From positions 41,475,105-41,539,104 of the forward strand of contig OY829542.1 in NCBI GenBank assembly GCA_963691705.1: 64,000 bases of DNA, written 5' to 3'. Under the pieces are notes generated by a model. The model was given only the letters and a program-made list of their open reading frames with translations, did not search any database and was not told the origin of the DNA. Below, piece by piece: positions 9,601 through 21,050 of the stretch (its first letter is position 1; every line of letters starts with the position of its first letter). The position numbers and the translations under genes were made by a program. The DNA is from Viola odorata. Lineage: Eukaryota > Streptophyta > Magnoliopsida > Malpighiales > Violaceae.

Positions 9601-12551
9601 GAGATTGGCGCATGTGTATCGACTATACCGATTTAAACGATGCTTGCCCTAAGGATTGCTACCCGCTTCCCCGTATTGACCAACTAGTCGATCAGATTGC
9701 CGGGTACGCATATTTAAGCTCACTTGACGCTAACTCCAGATACCACCAAATTCCCATGGCCGTTGAAGATGAAGAAAAGACTGCCTTCATCACTCCGAAG
9801 GCCACTTACTGTTATACGGCGATGCCGTTCGGGCTGAAGAACGCAGGGGCGACGTTCCAACGTATGGCAAACAGAACATTCGAAGAACAGATAGGAAGGA
9901 ATATGGAAGCATACGTTGATGACATATTGGTAAAGAGCGCGAACTTTCAGGATCACTTGCAGGATCTAAAGGAAGTCTTTGATGTGATGAAAAGGCACCG
10001 CATGAAACTGAACCCCCGAAAATGCATGTTTGTATTTCAGACGGGGAAATTCCTGGGCTACGTAGTCAGCCGAAAAGGAATCTAGCCTAACCCCTCAAAG
10101 ATTAAAGCCATACAAGACATGATATCTCCAAGAACCATTAAGGAGGTACAAAGGCTGACGGGGCGCGTTATCGCCTTAGGGCGATTTATTTCCAAACAGG
10201 GCGAGAAGTGCCCCCCTTTCTTCAAAGTCATACGCAAGAAAGCACCATTCGGGTGGACCCCAGAATGTGAAGAGGTATTCATTAGCTTAAAAGATTACCT
10301 ATCGTCTGACCTACTACTGACTAGGTCGGAACCGGGTGATAATTTATATCTATACCTTGGCGCTGCCGATGAAGTGGTTAGTGTCGTCCTCATTCGCGAT
10401 GATAGCCACGCGCACCGCCCTGTATATTTTGTAAGTCACATTCTGAAAGATGCGGAGCTGCGATACGCCCGAATTGAGAAAATAGCATTCGCACTAATAC
10501 AAGTCACTCAAAAAATGGACAGATACTTCCAGTCCTACTCCGTTATCGTGCTTACAGACCAACCTCTGAAGAGGATATTTTGAAAGCCTCAGTCCTCAGG
10601 AAGAATGTTAATCTGGGCCCTCGAACTCGAGCAATATGGGCTGAGGTATCAGTCCCGGCCATCTGTGAAGGCTCAAATCCTGGCGGATTTTATAACACAA
10701 TGCACCTTTACAGAAGATCCGTTAACAGATGTACCCGAAGAGGAATGGGGCGACGTGGATCTCCTGTTCCCGGAAACTTATACGGACCTCTGGATCGTTC
10801 ATGTAGATGGAGCTAAAAACCAAGAATTGGCTGGAGCAGGAATCTTCATAAATGGGCGGCACGATATGCGAATACAATACGCCATCTGAATCCTGCAGCC
10901 ATTATCCAATAATGCGGTGAAATACGAGGCGTTACTAGCAGGATTTAGGATAGGGAGAAGCCTTTCTTCCACAGGTAGGCACGATACCGGAAGAACAGGA
11001 GACCTACGTCTAAAAATTTGTGGTGACTCCAAACTAGTAATCGACCAGGTCTTGGGGCACTCTCAGGCTCGGGAGCCCATCATGGTCCAGTACCTCCCCA
11101 AGGTAATGCGAGAGCTGTTGGAAATAAAGAAAGAAGGCATGCAAGTCAGCTTTGAGCACATTCCCCGAGAAGACAACGCTGAAGCTGACAGTCTCGCCAA
11201 GCTGGCAGCAAACCTGGAAGCGTCCATACCCGAAGGGGTGTATTACCGTGAGTTATTTGTACCTTATTTCATGGAAGAGCAAGCGTGTCTGTGTGTGGAA
11301 GAACTCGAGAATGACTGGCGGGTTCCCGTAATCAAATACTTGAAATACGAAGAACTACCTGTGGATATCGCTGAAAAGAAAAGGGTGCTGAAACAGGCAG
11401 CTCGCTGTACGTAATATGACAGGGACTTGGTTCGGAGATGTTTTTCTCACCCAACCGCCAAATGTATAACGGAGCAAGAAGGTCTACACACCCTACGTGA
11501 AATTCACGAAGGGGTGTGCAGTATGCACGTGTCGGGTGGCACCCTGGCTGCACAAGTTTTCAGATCTGGATTCTACTAGCCCACCATCCGGAGAGATTGC
11601 CACAACTATGTGCAAACTTGCCTGAAATGTCAAGAGTTCTCTAAAATTCCTCGACGTCACGCCACCGAAATATTTGAGATTATCGCTCCTTGTTCTTTTG
11701 CTAAATGGGGGATCGATATACTGGGCCCGTTTCCAAAGGCAAGGTCTCAACTGAAATTTGTAATAGTGGCAGTGGACTACTTTACGAAGTGGGCGGAAGC
11801 TGAAGTGGTCGCTAACATCACGGCGGAAAAAACTTGGCGTTTCTTCAAACAACAAGTCATCATGAGGTTTGGCGTACCCTGTATCCTAGTCAGCAATAAC
11901 GGAACACAGTTCACCAGCCAATTCTTCAAAGACCAGTGCTCAGAATTCAGGATTGAGCTGCGATTCTCTTCCGTCGCTCACCCGCAAACCAATGGACAGG
12001 CGGAAGTGACCAACCGGAGTATCCTCAGCGGCATTAAGAAAAACCTGGAGGGGTCTAAAAAGAAGTGCGTTGACGAGCTGCAATACGTGATGTGGGCGTA
12101 CCGCATGACCGTTAAAACCAATACTGGAGAAACACCTTTCGCATTGGCCTTCGGGACCGAGGCTGTTACACCGGTAGAAATCGGTACCATGAGCCTGCGA
12201 GTGGCTCACTTTCGGGAGAAGCTGAATGAGGAAAGGTTACGAGCTAACCTTGATGCGTTACCGGAGGTCCGAGAAGAAACCCTCCTAAAAATGCAACATT
12301 ACAAACGAAAGATGGCCCGTTATCATAACAGGCGCGTCAAAGAACGGTTGCTAAAGGCAGGCGACCTGGTGCTTAGAGACAAGCGAGCGGCTGGTCAACG
12401 TGTGGGGAAGCTCAGTCCAAACTGGGATGGGCCGTATCACGTTACCCGCGTTATCGAAAAAGGAGCTTATCATCTGGAGACACTCGATGGTACTCCCTTA
12501 TCTAACTCTTGGAACATCGCTCGTTTGAAATTATATTATCCTAGAACTTGA
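6630..12551 (+). pseudogene. Gag-pol polyprotein of element B, multiply disrupted
   Basis: The coding region aligns along its length with the 1973-codon frame of C. Gag covers about 6630-8650 and includes a CX13C zinc-binding-like segment with two His near 8325. Protease (DNGS motif) lies near 8810, RT with YVDD near 9915, RNase H at about 10120-10580, a second RNase H at about 10790-11200, and integrase at about 11460-12551. I see in-frame stops or frameshifts near 7161, 7640, 7772, 8651, 8925, 9540, 10083, 10580, 10888, 11413 and 11577. The second catalytic Asp of integrase (SDNG in C) is Asn at about 11894. It can no longer make functional protein. Confidence 0.95.
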
Positions 12552-12659
12552 TTTTATCTGCACCTTTGACTGATGCCAACCCTAACCTTAGCTAACGCTC
12601 GGTGAGAGAGCTTTCTTGGGTGTTTATGGTTGCTTTTGTGCAGATAAAAAATGGGGATC

Positions 12660-13107
12660 CTGGGAGTGAAAAGTCTTATCCTTGTGATGGCCGGTCCTGA
12701 TCAGACGGCTCACTAAGTGAGGGCACGACCCAGCATGCCTTGAACTAGCGTTGGGATTGAAAGATCCCTAGCGCCCCCGGGAGTGAAAAGTCCTATCCTT
12801 GTGATGGTCGGTCTTGATCAGATGGCTTACTAAGTAAGGGCACTACTCGGAATCCTTGGGAGTGAAAAGTCCTTTTCTTGTACTGACTGTTCTCGTGGAG
12901 ACGGCCCATCAAGACAAGGCACGCCCCAAGGAAATAGTAACTCCGTGCTAGAAATGAAAAGTCCTATCTTAGTGACCGGACTAGTGTAGTCGGTTCATCA
13001 AGTGAGGGCATGATTCTAGACGCGAGGACAATGCCTGAAAGTGAAAAGTCCTATCCTTATGACGACCTGTCCTGATCCGACGGCTCACTAAGATGAGGCA
13101 CTTTCCA
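12660..13107 (+). repeat. Five-copy hairpin repeat array of element B
   Basis: Five repeats, most with a GTGAAAAGTCCTATC-like leader, each contain two complementary arms. The hairpins are at about 12681-12717, 12798-12834, 12877-12913, 12968-13002 and 13056-13092. In the first, CTTGTGA pairs with TCACTAAG, GCC with GGC and GTC with GAC. In the fourth, GACTA pairs with TAGTC around a GTG loop. The array starts about 110 bp after the pol stop codon, so it lies in the 3' part of the sense transcript. Confidence 0.85.
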
Positions 13108-13679
13108 GGCCGATCATGGAAAGATGGAAACGCAAAGAATCGCGAAATCCCAGCTAGTAGCTAGATGCGTAATCCCTAGCGAAGTACAGAGCTGATAGAA
13201 AAAGTAATTTACGCGGTTTCCGTACTAACGCCCTATGACGGCAGCGGAAAGGCTCCTACGGGTAATTACCGTCTCTTGTAACCCATTATGCTACTAATGG
13301 TTTACAATTAGAAATGTGCAGAATACTTTTCGAGCAGCGAAAAGATTGACGATCGCATAAGTGGCGATATTATGAGGCTCGCCGGGAAAACCAACCCGAT
13401 ACTGACCTCAGCGATTTTTGTTGCTGAAACGCTAGGAGCCTGCTTGAGAAAGTAAACACATTATGTTATCGGGGCGACAATGGCACCAAGGGAGTTTCAA
13501 AAGGTGAAAACTAAAGGAAAGGAAAGACAGCGATAAGGATATAAACTGTTTGAACATATGAAAATGCCTTTGAGGGGTCACAAGTTCTAAGGCCAAAACA
13601 ATAACACCGCGGAGGCAAAAAACAAAAAGCCTGGCAATTCCCGATAGCTACGGAAGAGGCGATGAAGCGTTAGGATGCG
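13108..13679. other. Non-coding spacer of element B
   Basis: No coding signal is seen. The stretch separates the hairpin array from the 3' end of the first antisense gene and is alignable in patches with about 32200-32745 of element C, for example at GGCTCCTACGGGTAAT. It may hold the convergent 3' ends of the sense and antisense transcripts, which is inference. Confidence 0.6.
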
Positions 13680-16040
13680 TCAGCCCTCGGGGTTCCTCCG
13701 TTTCCAGCCCTCTGCCTTAGCTTGGCAAAAACTCACTTCATTGAGGTCGGCAGACTTCTGTTTGAAAGCCCTCGTGACCTCCTCACCTTTATACGCATCC
13801 ACTCCATGGACCTCCTCGAAGCAATTAACCAAAATAGTGGCAGTCCGCTCGACATGCCACAGACACTTATCGGCTGACTCCTCTTCCTGAGCGGTTTTTC
13901 TTTCCTCTAGGGCAGCTTTCTCCCTTGCCAAGGATGACTTCTCTTCCTTTAGGACAATATTCTTGGCTCTTTCCGCTGTCAAGGCCGCGTCGAGGGTGGA
14001 CGCTTGCCCTTTCAGCTCCTGCTGGGTCAGCAATAATTGAGTGCGTTCCTCTAGCAACTTCTTCTTCTCATTTCTCTCTCGCGAAAGTTCAGACAGGGAG
14101 GCGGTAAGAGAGTCAGCCTGACGCTGCATGTGCTCTATCCAGTAGTAGAACTTCACAAAATTGGTGAAGAGGCTAGAGCGCAGCGAATTTGCCTTGTCAT
14201 CATCAACCTTAGAGAGGAAAGCTTCCCGTTCGGCCGCGGACGATAATATCTGAGCCATCGCCCCCAATAGCCGCTAAGCCTGTGTTACGAAAATCATACA
14301 AGCCAACTTGGTGAGTCACATTGCCGGACTCGCCCATTGGACTTAGATCCGCAGCAAAATTGAAGGCGGTGACCCCTTCGCCAGAACGCTACGACAAGGG
14401 AACGCTCGAAGGGACAAACGCCAGGGGAACTGGAGGGTGAACCTGTGTAGAAGGGCCCCCTTGGACAATGTAGGAACCATGGGGATGGTAGCCCAAAAAG
14501 TCCTGTAAACCCTCTTGATAGTCCAAGTTAGGAGCATATGAGTGAATAAGCCCACCGAAAGAATTGGGCGAAGCCCCGAAAGACTCAGTCGTACCCATGT
14601 TTACCAGAAACTCAGAGGGGTGATTCTGGCGAACATCCATAGAAACGAAGGCGCTGTCAGGTCGCACTTCCATCGCAGCGATAGTAGAGGATAAGCTTCC
14701 ACCCTCACCCTCCGGCCGAGGTCTCTTCTTGGAACCACCCAGCACATAACCCATGTCCATATTGCCTATGGGAGATGCGGAAGTAGAAACAACAACAGTA
14801 TCCTGCAAAGAACCCAGTATAAAGCACAGATAAGAGAAACAGATGAAATGACGACAGACATCAATGTACAGCATATCGCGGCCAAAAAGCACACTCACAA
14901 CAGTAGTGTTAAGAGGAGGCGCTCCCGAAGAAGTTGCCGCGTCCGGAGAAGGAGTGAGAGCGGCAACACTTCTCGTTCTTTTCTTCTTTTTTTCCTTTGG
15001 TAAGGGCCTTAGGGACTTTAGAAGAAGATGGCTGAACAGGAGGGGCAACGACGGTCATGATGGTGATACCTGAAGGGATGTCGGTATTTCCCTCACCAGC
15101 TGAGGAAGAGGATACTTGAGCAAGGCTCACAAAAGCAGCAGGTAGTACAGTTGGGTTATCAGTAGCTCCCGTGGAGGCGGTCCTCTCTTTTTCTTCTCTC
15201 TCCTGGGCCCTTTTCAGTCGTCTCCTAACGCTTTCAGGCTTGTAATTGGGATCCGTCGCTGCATGATCGCAAAATAATGTTAGCATTAGTATCAACGGTA
15301 ATAAGGAAGGAAGCAATACGACACTCACGTCTAACGCAGTCCTTGATATCAGCCCCGCATGCTAGATAACAGATGTGAACGTTGATTTCCAGTTGAAGTA
15401 ATTTGTCTAGCCAGCCTTGTTCCCGCTGAGGAAGGCTCTCCGGCCGACCCCAGACGTTATCCTTGACATCTTGGTTAAACCCAGATCGCAACCAAGAACC
15501 AGGAGCTTCAGGAAGATTTATCACAAAGAACTCCTTTTTCCAAGCCTCGATGGAAGACTCGATGTGGAGGAGTTTCCAAGTAAAAGACTTGAGTGAATCA
15601 TCGTCGTATCAGGGCAATATCATTATCACACCCCGACACTTCATCAGCTTAAAAACTGACTTAAGCAACAAAAGAGAAGGGGAAGTAATCCCCTTATATT
15701 TACAAAGTTCCAGAAAGGCACAAACACAGCAATATGCATTTGGGGCTAATTGGATGGGATTCAAATCGTAGGCAATAAGCAATTGTTTTATGAAAGGGTC
15801 GATGGGAAGCCGGAAACCATAACGGAACATTTGTGCGTACAGAACCCTACGCTTGCCCGTCAAAATGCTTTTCAAGCGTATCGACTCAGGGGCAACGGTG
15901 GCCTTATAACCGGCAGGGATAACAGCATTATGTGCGGCTAAATGCTCATTGAGAGCGATTTCAGAGGTAATACTGCTAACCGTAATATCCATCTTTTTCT
16001 CATCGGCAGACTTCGACTCAGGGCGGTGAGTCTTGGCCAT
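13680..16040 (-). pseudogene. Antisense gene 1 of element B (gypsy-type putative transposon protein)
   Basis: The gene starts at an ATG at 16040 and ends at a stop at 13680. The N-terminal domain (about 15900-15620) has the pattern MFRYGFRLPIDPFI-QLL-YDLNP-QLAPNA, shared with antisense genes in A and D and with gene 2 of B. A 70-bp GT-AG intron is predicted at 15259-15328, exactly as long as the one in A. A Ser/Pro-rich middle and a long coiled coil (about 14267-13850) follow, with a QAKAEGWKRRNPE-like tail. Frame breaks near 15609, 14990, 14390 and 14270 indicate decay. Element C retains only the C-terminal part (33663-32746). I infer a spliced, separately transcribed protein of unknown function. 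Confidence 0.7.
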
Positions 16041-16204
16041 GACAGAAAATAAAAAGTAAAGACGAAGAAGACGATGGAAGAAAATAGGAAATACCTTTAG
16101 AGAAAAAGCACTTCGAGAGCCTTGAATGATGGAAAGAAAACAAGACGGCTAGAGAGAGTATGAAGAAAGCAGGATGATAAAAGTAAGAAAAAGAAATAAG
16201 TGTT

Positions 16205-16218
16205 GGTTTTTATAACCC
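16205..16218 (-). promoter_or_regulatory. TATA-like box upstream of antisense gene 1 of B
   Basis: On the minus strand GGTTATAAAAACC lies about 165 bp upstream of the ATG of antisense gene 1. The same block occurs upstream of the homologous gene of A at about 1976-1989 (plus strand), which supports a conserved promoter. Confidence 0.55.
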
Positions 16219-16807
16219 TAGTGGTCAAAGGAAACAACGGACGCTGCAGTCGTTGCGTGAGAGCGTCACAAGGAACAGACTCAAGCAATGAGTACAATTC
16301 TAGAGAAGCGTGACAGCGCTTCGATTTTGCTAAAATTCTAGATCACGCTAGCCCGTGGCGTCTTAAAAAATGGACACGTGTGTCTGCGCCATCACGACTT
16401 TTCTCTCACATTAATAAGGGGATCGTGAGCATTAAATGCACTGGAAAGCAGAAATGATTTTCTGGAATAAGACAAGAGCGATATTGCAACAATGGAGATA
16501 ATGCAGAATGACGTTAATCAAGCCGGCGGCTTTAGAGATAATGCGGGAAAGGGAAACAAAGATCAGTTATTATATAAAATAAAGTACAGATATCGTTGCG
16601 CGATAAGGCGTTATTACAAGACAGAAAAAGCAAATAAAGAGGAAAATCCTCTAAAGGGTCAGCCTTGACCATTCATTGGTCGGCACGGATATCGCAGCCA
16701 CCCTTCCCCTACTTCTCTCTGAAAGAAAGAAGATCTCCCTCGCTTTCGCCTAAATCCTTTATCTTCTTGGAGGTGTAATCAGCTAACTTAGATGGATCAA
16801 CAGTTCC

Positions 16808-18921
16808 CTAGCGATGGAGATCCATAAATCTGGCGATACAGACTTCCAGGATCTTGTTTTTCCACCAGGCTATCTTCGAGGGTACCTTGGCCAAATCCGC
16901 GTCGCGGGACGATATCTCTTCGCGAAGGAAAGAGTTTCTTTTGTCGGCCGCCACCAATTCTGCCTCCAGCAGTTCTATCTTAGCTTTCCCTTTTGACCTT
17001 TCTCGCGCGAGCTCGGCGCGACACTCATTCAACTCTGCCCGGGTTCGATCTTGAAGCTTTGACAGCTCTGTTACCTTCGCCAAAGCGGCGTCTAGTTGTT
17101 CTTTCAAATCGGGAGAGCGCTGAACTTTGTCGCTCTGATCCTCGAGAAAATAGTGCAGCTCGCAGAAGCTGGCCAACATGTCGTTCAGAAGGCATGAATG
17201 CTGAACTTCAGGGGGATGTCGCAGGAACTCTTCCTTGTCCTTCGAAGAGCTGAACATTTGGCCCACTATAGAACCTACTGGCTCATCTCGCGATAGCGGA
17301 TCCGATATCCCTAAAGCGCGAAGCCCATTAGTCCCAAAAGATGACAGATCCAGGTGGTATGCGACATTTCCTTGAAGACTTTGAGGGGAAAGATTGGCGA
17401 TATAGGGAGGAGAATAACTTTTTACGGAATTACCAATGCCCGAAATTGAAGAAAGGAATAAGGGTTGAGGCTTCCTCGGGAAAGGGTCAGGAGGAACACT
17501 TGGGTTCGAAACTGGCACGGTCACATCTGGAATACAGGAAGAGATCGGAGAACCAGGGCCACCAGGCGGCAAGGGTGAGTCCACCGCTGCTGAAACCTCA
17601 TTAGCTTTGGAAGGAATGGCAGAAGACACCTTGACAACCTCCGCTACTTGCGAGGTACTCGCGACATGAGAAGTGTCAACCTCCGCGATAGGAACTGTGT
17701 TAACTTCCCTCAAGGGAGGAATCGGTGGACCAGTCTTCTCTTTCAAGATTTTCTTTCGGAGACGCTCCGTCTCGACAGCCATCTCTTCGCTATCGTCCTC
17801 AGTTGACTCCACCGCGGAATCATTTTTTCTCGCCCTAAGCTTCACTCGTTGGGCAAGGGTGGTGTGACGTAGTTCAGAACCGGCATTCATGCTCTCGCTA
17901 TCACTGTCAACCATTCCAGTCACAGGACGACTCGGAGTCACTCCCCTACCCCGAGGCGGCAACCAATTCTCAAGAAAGCGAGAAGGTTGAGCGGAAGTAC
18001 TATGTGTTGCGACGGTCTTAATCCTTTTTCTCCTTGGCGGAATAGTCGGATGGCTGGAACTTTCAGGCGGTGGAGAAGGAGGTAACGTCTGAAGTGGCAC
18101 CACGTTTAGAGGAGTGTTATTCCCCCCGGAGGAACGACCCTCAGTGCTACCTGCCAGCAAAGCATGTTAATGCAGCAAGCAAATCAAAGCGATAACATGG
18201 CAAAAGAAAAACTCACCAACGACACACTCTTTCAAGGGTCTGAACCGAGCAAATTCCCGAATGTGGAAAGGCCCTTCTATTTCTAACTAGGCGGTAACAT
18301 GGGACACATCAACGCTAGACAGCACTTCTGGTTTTTTCCAAGCGGCGATGGTAATCTATCGGTTAAAACCCCCGCGCCACCAGCGGGACGGCAGGCGAAG
18401 GGTGAAGAAGCCATTTTTCCAGTTGACCATGTTGTCCTTAAAACCTTGAAAGTTCTGCCAGAAAAATTGCACGATGGCGTCATTCCATCTTGGGGTGATA
18501 TCCACCAAGCAGTCACGACAGTCAAGCTGAAAAATGTGCGGAACAGATCGAGGGATGGAGTGAAAATATATTTCATCTCGCATGCCCAAAGAAAGGCATA
18601 AATCCCACACCAGGAAGGCGGAGTTATTTGTACGGGATTGAGATCGTAATGATTTAGCAGCTTCATCAGAGAAGTATGGATTGGGAGATGAAATCCGTAG
18701 AGGAACATCTTGAAATAAACCAGCCGAAACGTTCCCCACATGGCATCATGAAGTCGAATATCCTTCGTAGGGATCTAAGGGCGGCAGCCCAAGGGGAAGG
18801 TGATACCGTTCTCCTCTAATTCTGCCCTCAAAACTTCATTACAATAAAAAATACTACGAGCTCTCCTAGCCTCGAGATCTATGGTATTTTCGGCACTCGC
18901 AGAGGCTTTAATATGAGACAT
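16808..18921 (-). pseudogene. Antisense gene 2 of element B, paralogue of antisense gene 1
   Basis: The gene starts at an ATG near 18921 (MSHIKASAS) and ends at 16808. The region 18741-18300 carries the same domain as gene 1, with MFLYGFHLPIHTSLM-LL-YDLNPVQITPPSW, but in shifted frames. A 65-bp intron is predicted at 18151-18215, just after an LKECV motif; gene 1 has IKDCV at the same place. The following exon (18160-16808) is open for 450 codons. It is Pro/Ser-rich at first and coiled-coil from about 17150 to 16870. The early frame changes make it a likely pseudogene, although the long last exon is intact. It seems to have arisen by duplication of gene 1 inside the element. Confidence 0.65.
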
Positions 18922-19050
18922 AAGGGACCGGAAAAATAAAACTACGACGAGAGAGGAACAGAATACCTGGAACGAAAAAGCCAGGAGAAAGAGAAAGTGT
19001 GAAAAATTTCGAAATATTGGCAAAAGTAATAAAAGAGAATAGCGGTTCCC

Positions 19051-19058
19051 TTATAAAG
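19051..19058 (-). promoter_or_regulatory. TATA-like box upstream of antisense gene 2 of B
   Basis: On the minus strand CTTTATAAGG lies about 130 bp upstream of the proposed start of antisense gene 2. The spacing resembles that of genes 1 and 4. Confidence 0.45.
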
Positions 19059-19330
19059 GTCAAACTTGAAGAAGAGACAACCTGTAAAAATGAAGCACGT
19101 GCGGAGCCGAAAGCGACGCGTGGGCAGTCATTTATGTCTTTGGGAGAAGACAGTTACTGACAAAAAACTGAAAGACGGTTGCACCCAACAACCGATATCC
19201 CTCTGCGGCAACCCTTGATGTTTAAAGAAATGACGCGGGAAGGCGATAGGAGAACAAAAGAAAATGAAGCCTTATCTTATTCATTTTCGAAAAGCCATAC
19301 GACATCTACAAAGAGGCAAGACCCGCTAAA

Positions 19331-19753
19331 CTAATCACCATCAGACCAAGAGATACCACAACAATAAACTACATCATCATCTGAGAACGATAGCTCCCTG
19401 CTAACGGGAGGAAAAGGCTCATCAACCCTCTTTCCTATGCGTATCGTTGATCGGCTGGACTCCTCCTCGATGGCTGAGGTCACCATTTCCACGCCCACGC
19501 TGACAGGGAGAGCCATTTTTGGCGAATAGTGAGGAAGAAGAGATGGTTCATCCCCCTTTTGAACAGAAGGGGCGGAAGAATTAGAAAACATTTCAGACAC
19601 CTTTAAGGCATTTTTCCTCAGCCTTTTGCGACCCCGCCGATGGACGAATGGCCTCCATGGAGGCGAAGGAGGAGGATTGTCTGAATCTGGCGAGGTCGGA
19701 GGAGTTGGCGGAGAATCCCACGCAGCAGTATCCAAAAAATGAGAATCAGCCAT
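19331..19753 (-). CDS. Antisense gene 3 of element B, small Pro-rich basic protein
   Basis: An intact 140-codon frame starts at an ATG at 19753. The first 45 residues are rich in Pro, Ser and Asp (SPPTPPTSPDSD). They are followed by a basic cluster, RRGRKRLRKNA, that could act as a nuclear localisation signal, then a Ser-rich acidic tail ending in SWSDGD. I do not recognise a family. A TATTTAAT stretch about 70 bp upstream on the minus strand could be a promoter. Element C has lost this region in its 5.6-kb deletion, so conservation cannot be tested here. It could also be a chance frame in a former longer gene. Confidence 0.45.
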   Translation of the reverse strand: MADSHFLDTAAWDSPPTPPTSPDSDNPPPSPPWRPFVHRRGRKRLRKNALKVSEMFSNSSAPSVQKGDEPSLLPHYSPKMALPVSVGVEMVTSAIEEESSRSTIRIGKRVDEPFPPVSRELSFSDDDVVYCCGISWSDGD

Positions 19754-20164
19754 GAAATCACAGGCAACCTGTCAAGGGGAAAAGCAAGCAAGAAGATGAA
19801 TGGGAAAAATGGGATAGGATCCCATTAAATAGCCAAAAAAAAGGGGGGGAAGCTTTTTGATTATCTGACGCGACTCTTGAGAACTGACACGCGTACAACC
19901 TGGAGTGAAAATCTAGATTTGCAGTCACGCTTGTTGAAATCTCCCACAGATCGAGGAAAACCAAAAATTAGCCCAATCAGTTGGCAAGGAAGCGGCGACG
20001 CAAAATTAATGCAGAATGGTTAGCGAGGAAACCGTCGTGAAAAAAATCGTCCAATGACTGACTCATTTTCAGTTGGGCTGAGGACACCTCCAATCGAAAA
20101 AGGACAAAGGGCGCATTGAAGAAGAAGAACAGTTACAAAGGGCATAATAAAAATAGTTTATTTA

Positions 20165-20614
20165 TTATGGCCTAACGGCCGAAAAGTACAGCTGCGTAAA
20201 TACAGAAAGAGAAAAAAGGCTCAAAGGGAGCCACCGCAGGCAGGCGTCAGAGCCAGCATCCGCGGGTATGTCGGGAATGTCTCTTAGGGAGTCCATGACC
20301 AGAGTGAGGTCAGTAGAGGTGACCCTCATCCCCTTCAAGCAGCACCCCAGCATGTCCTTGCGCTGCTGCAACATGGCGATCACCACTTGAATCCGAGCGA
20401 TGGAGGTGGCCAGCTTCGACACGCTCTCTAAAGGACTGAAATCCTCCAGAGATGTAGCTCTCAGCCTAGAATGGAGTGGGGTCAGCATCCCTTGCAACTC
20501 CAAGATGTCCTCGGAGGTCTTGATCAGCAAGTTCTCCAAGAACCCGACGTCACCATCATTGAGGTTCTTGAGAGTATGGCCCTTAGAAAGGAGAAAATTT
20601 TTGGTCAAATGATC
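20165..20614 (-). CDS. Antisense gene 4 of element B, conserved helical protein
   Basis: The frame starts at the ATG at 20614 (MDHLTKNFLLSKGH). An upstream in-frame ATG at 20647 is not shared with C. The first 125 residues match antisense gene 4 of C (34037-33669) closely, with conserved TSEDILELQGMLTPL, IARIQVVIAMLQQRKDMLG and MDSLRD segments. They look wholly alpha-helical. In B the frame runs on past the position where C has a stop, after GSDA. The gene is the outermost of the antisense set, about 1 kb from the 3' LTR, with its own TATA box. The protein family is unknown to me. Confidence 0.65.
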   Translation of the reverse strand, partial: DHLTKNFLLSKGHTLKNLNDGDVGFLENLLIKTSEDILELQGMLTPLHSRLRATSLEDFSPLESVSKLATSIARIQVVIAMLQQRKDMLGCCLKGMRVTSTDLTLVMDSLRDIPDIPADAGSDACLRWLPLSLFSLSVFTQLYFSAVRP

Positions 20615-20670
20615 CATGATGCAGATTGCGAAAGAAAAAGATGACATGAACTTAAGTGAAGAAAGCTCTC

Positions 20671-20681
20671 AGATTTATAGG
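20671..20681 (-). promoter_or_regulatory. TATA box of antisense gene 4 of B
   Basis: On the minus strand GAGCCTATAAATC lies about 60 bp upstream of the ATG of gene 4. C has the same block at 34086-34095 at the same distance from its gene 4, so box and spacing are conserved. Confidence 0.7.
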
Positions 20682-20879
20682 CTCCGAGAAATGGGCCTTT
20701 GGAAAGAGGAGGTCCTCAAAAGATGAGCCGCCCCGTTACCCTCAAAGACCGATGGACCTGAGGCGGGAACGAGGATCGACGTCTATATGCTGATAACGAT
20801 GCAGGTACTCGAGAGGAGTACGAGCTAGAATCCTGGAAAACGCAAAGGAGCACGATATTACGGGTGGCCATGATGTAAA

Positions 20880-21050
20880 AGCCGTACGATTGTAGGTATC
20901 CACAGTGTAAGGCCGCGTCGATGTCACATGTAGCTCCTAGCAGTGTAAAGCCTCGCCGGTATCGCTGGTATCAGGTGGTATAAAGCCTCACAAATCGTAG
21001 GCAGCTGATGGCATAAAACCGCGTCAATATCGCTGACTCCATGAGCGGAA
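20880..21050. repeat. Degenerate short repeats near the 3' end of B
   Basis: Units of about 40-50 bp with the core TAAAACCGCGTCAATATCGCTG recur imperfectly as AAGGCCGCGTCGATGTC, AAAGCCTCGCCGGTATCG and AAAACCGCGTCAATATCG. C carries the same repeats at 34312-34460. Their function is unknown. Confidence 0.6.
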
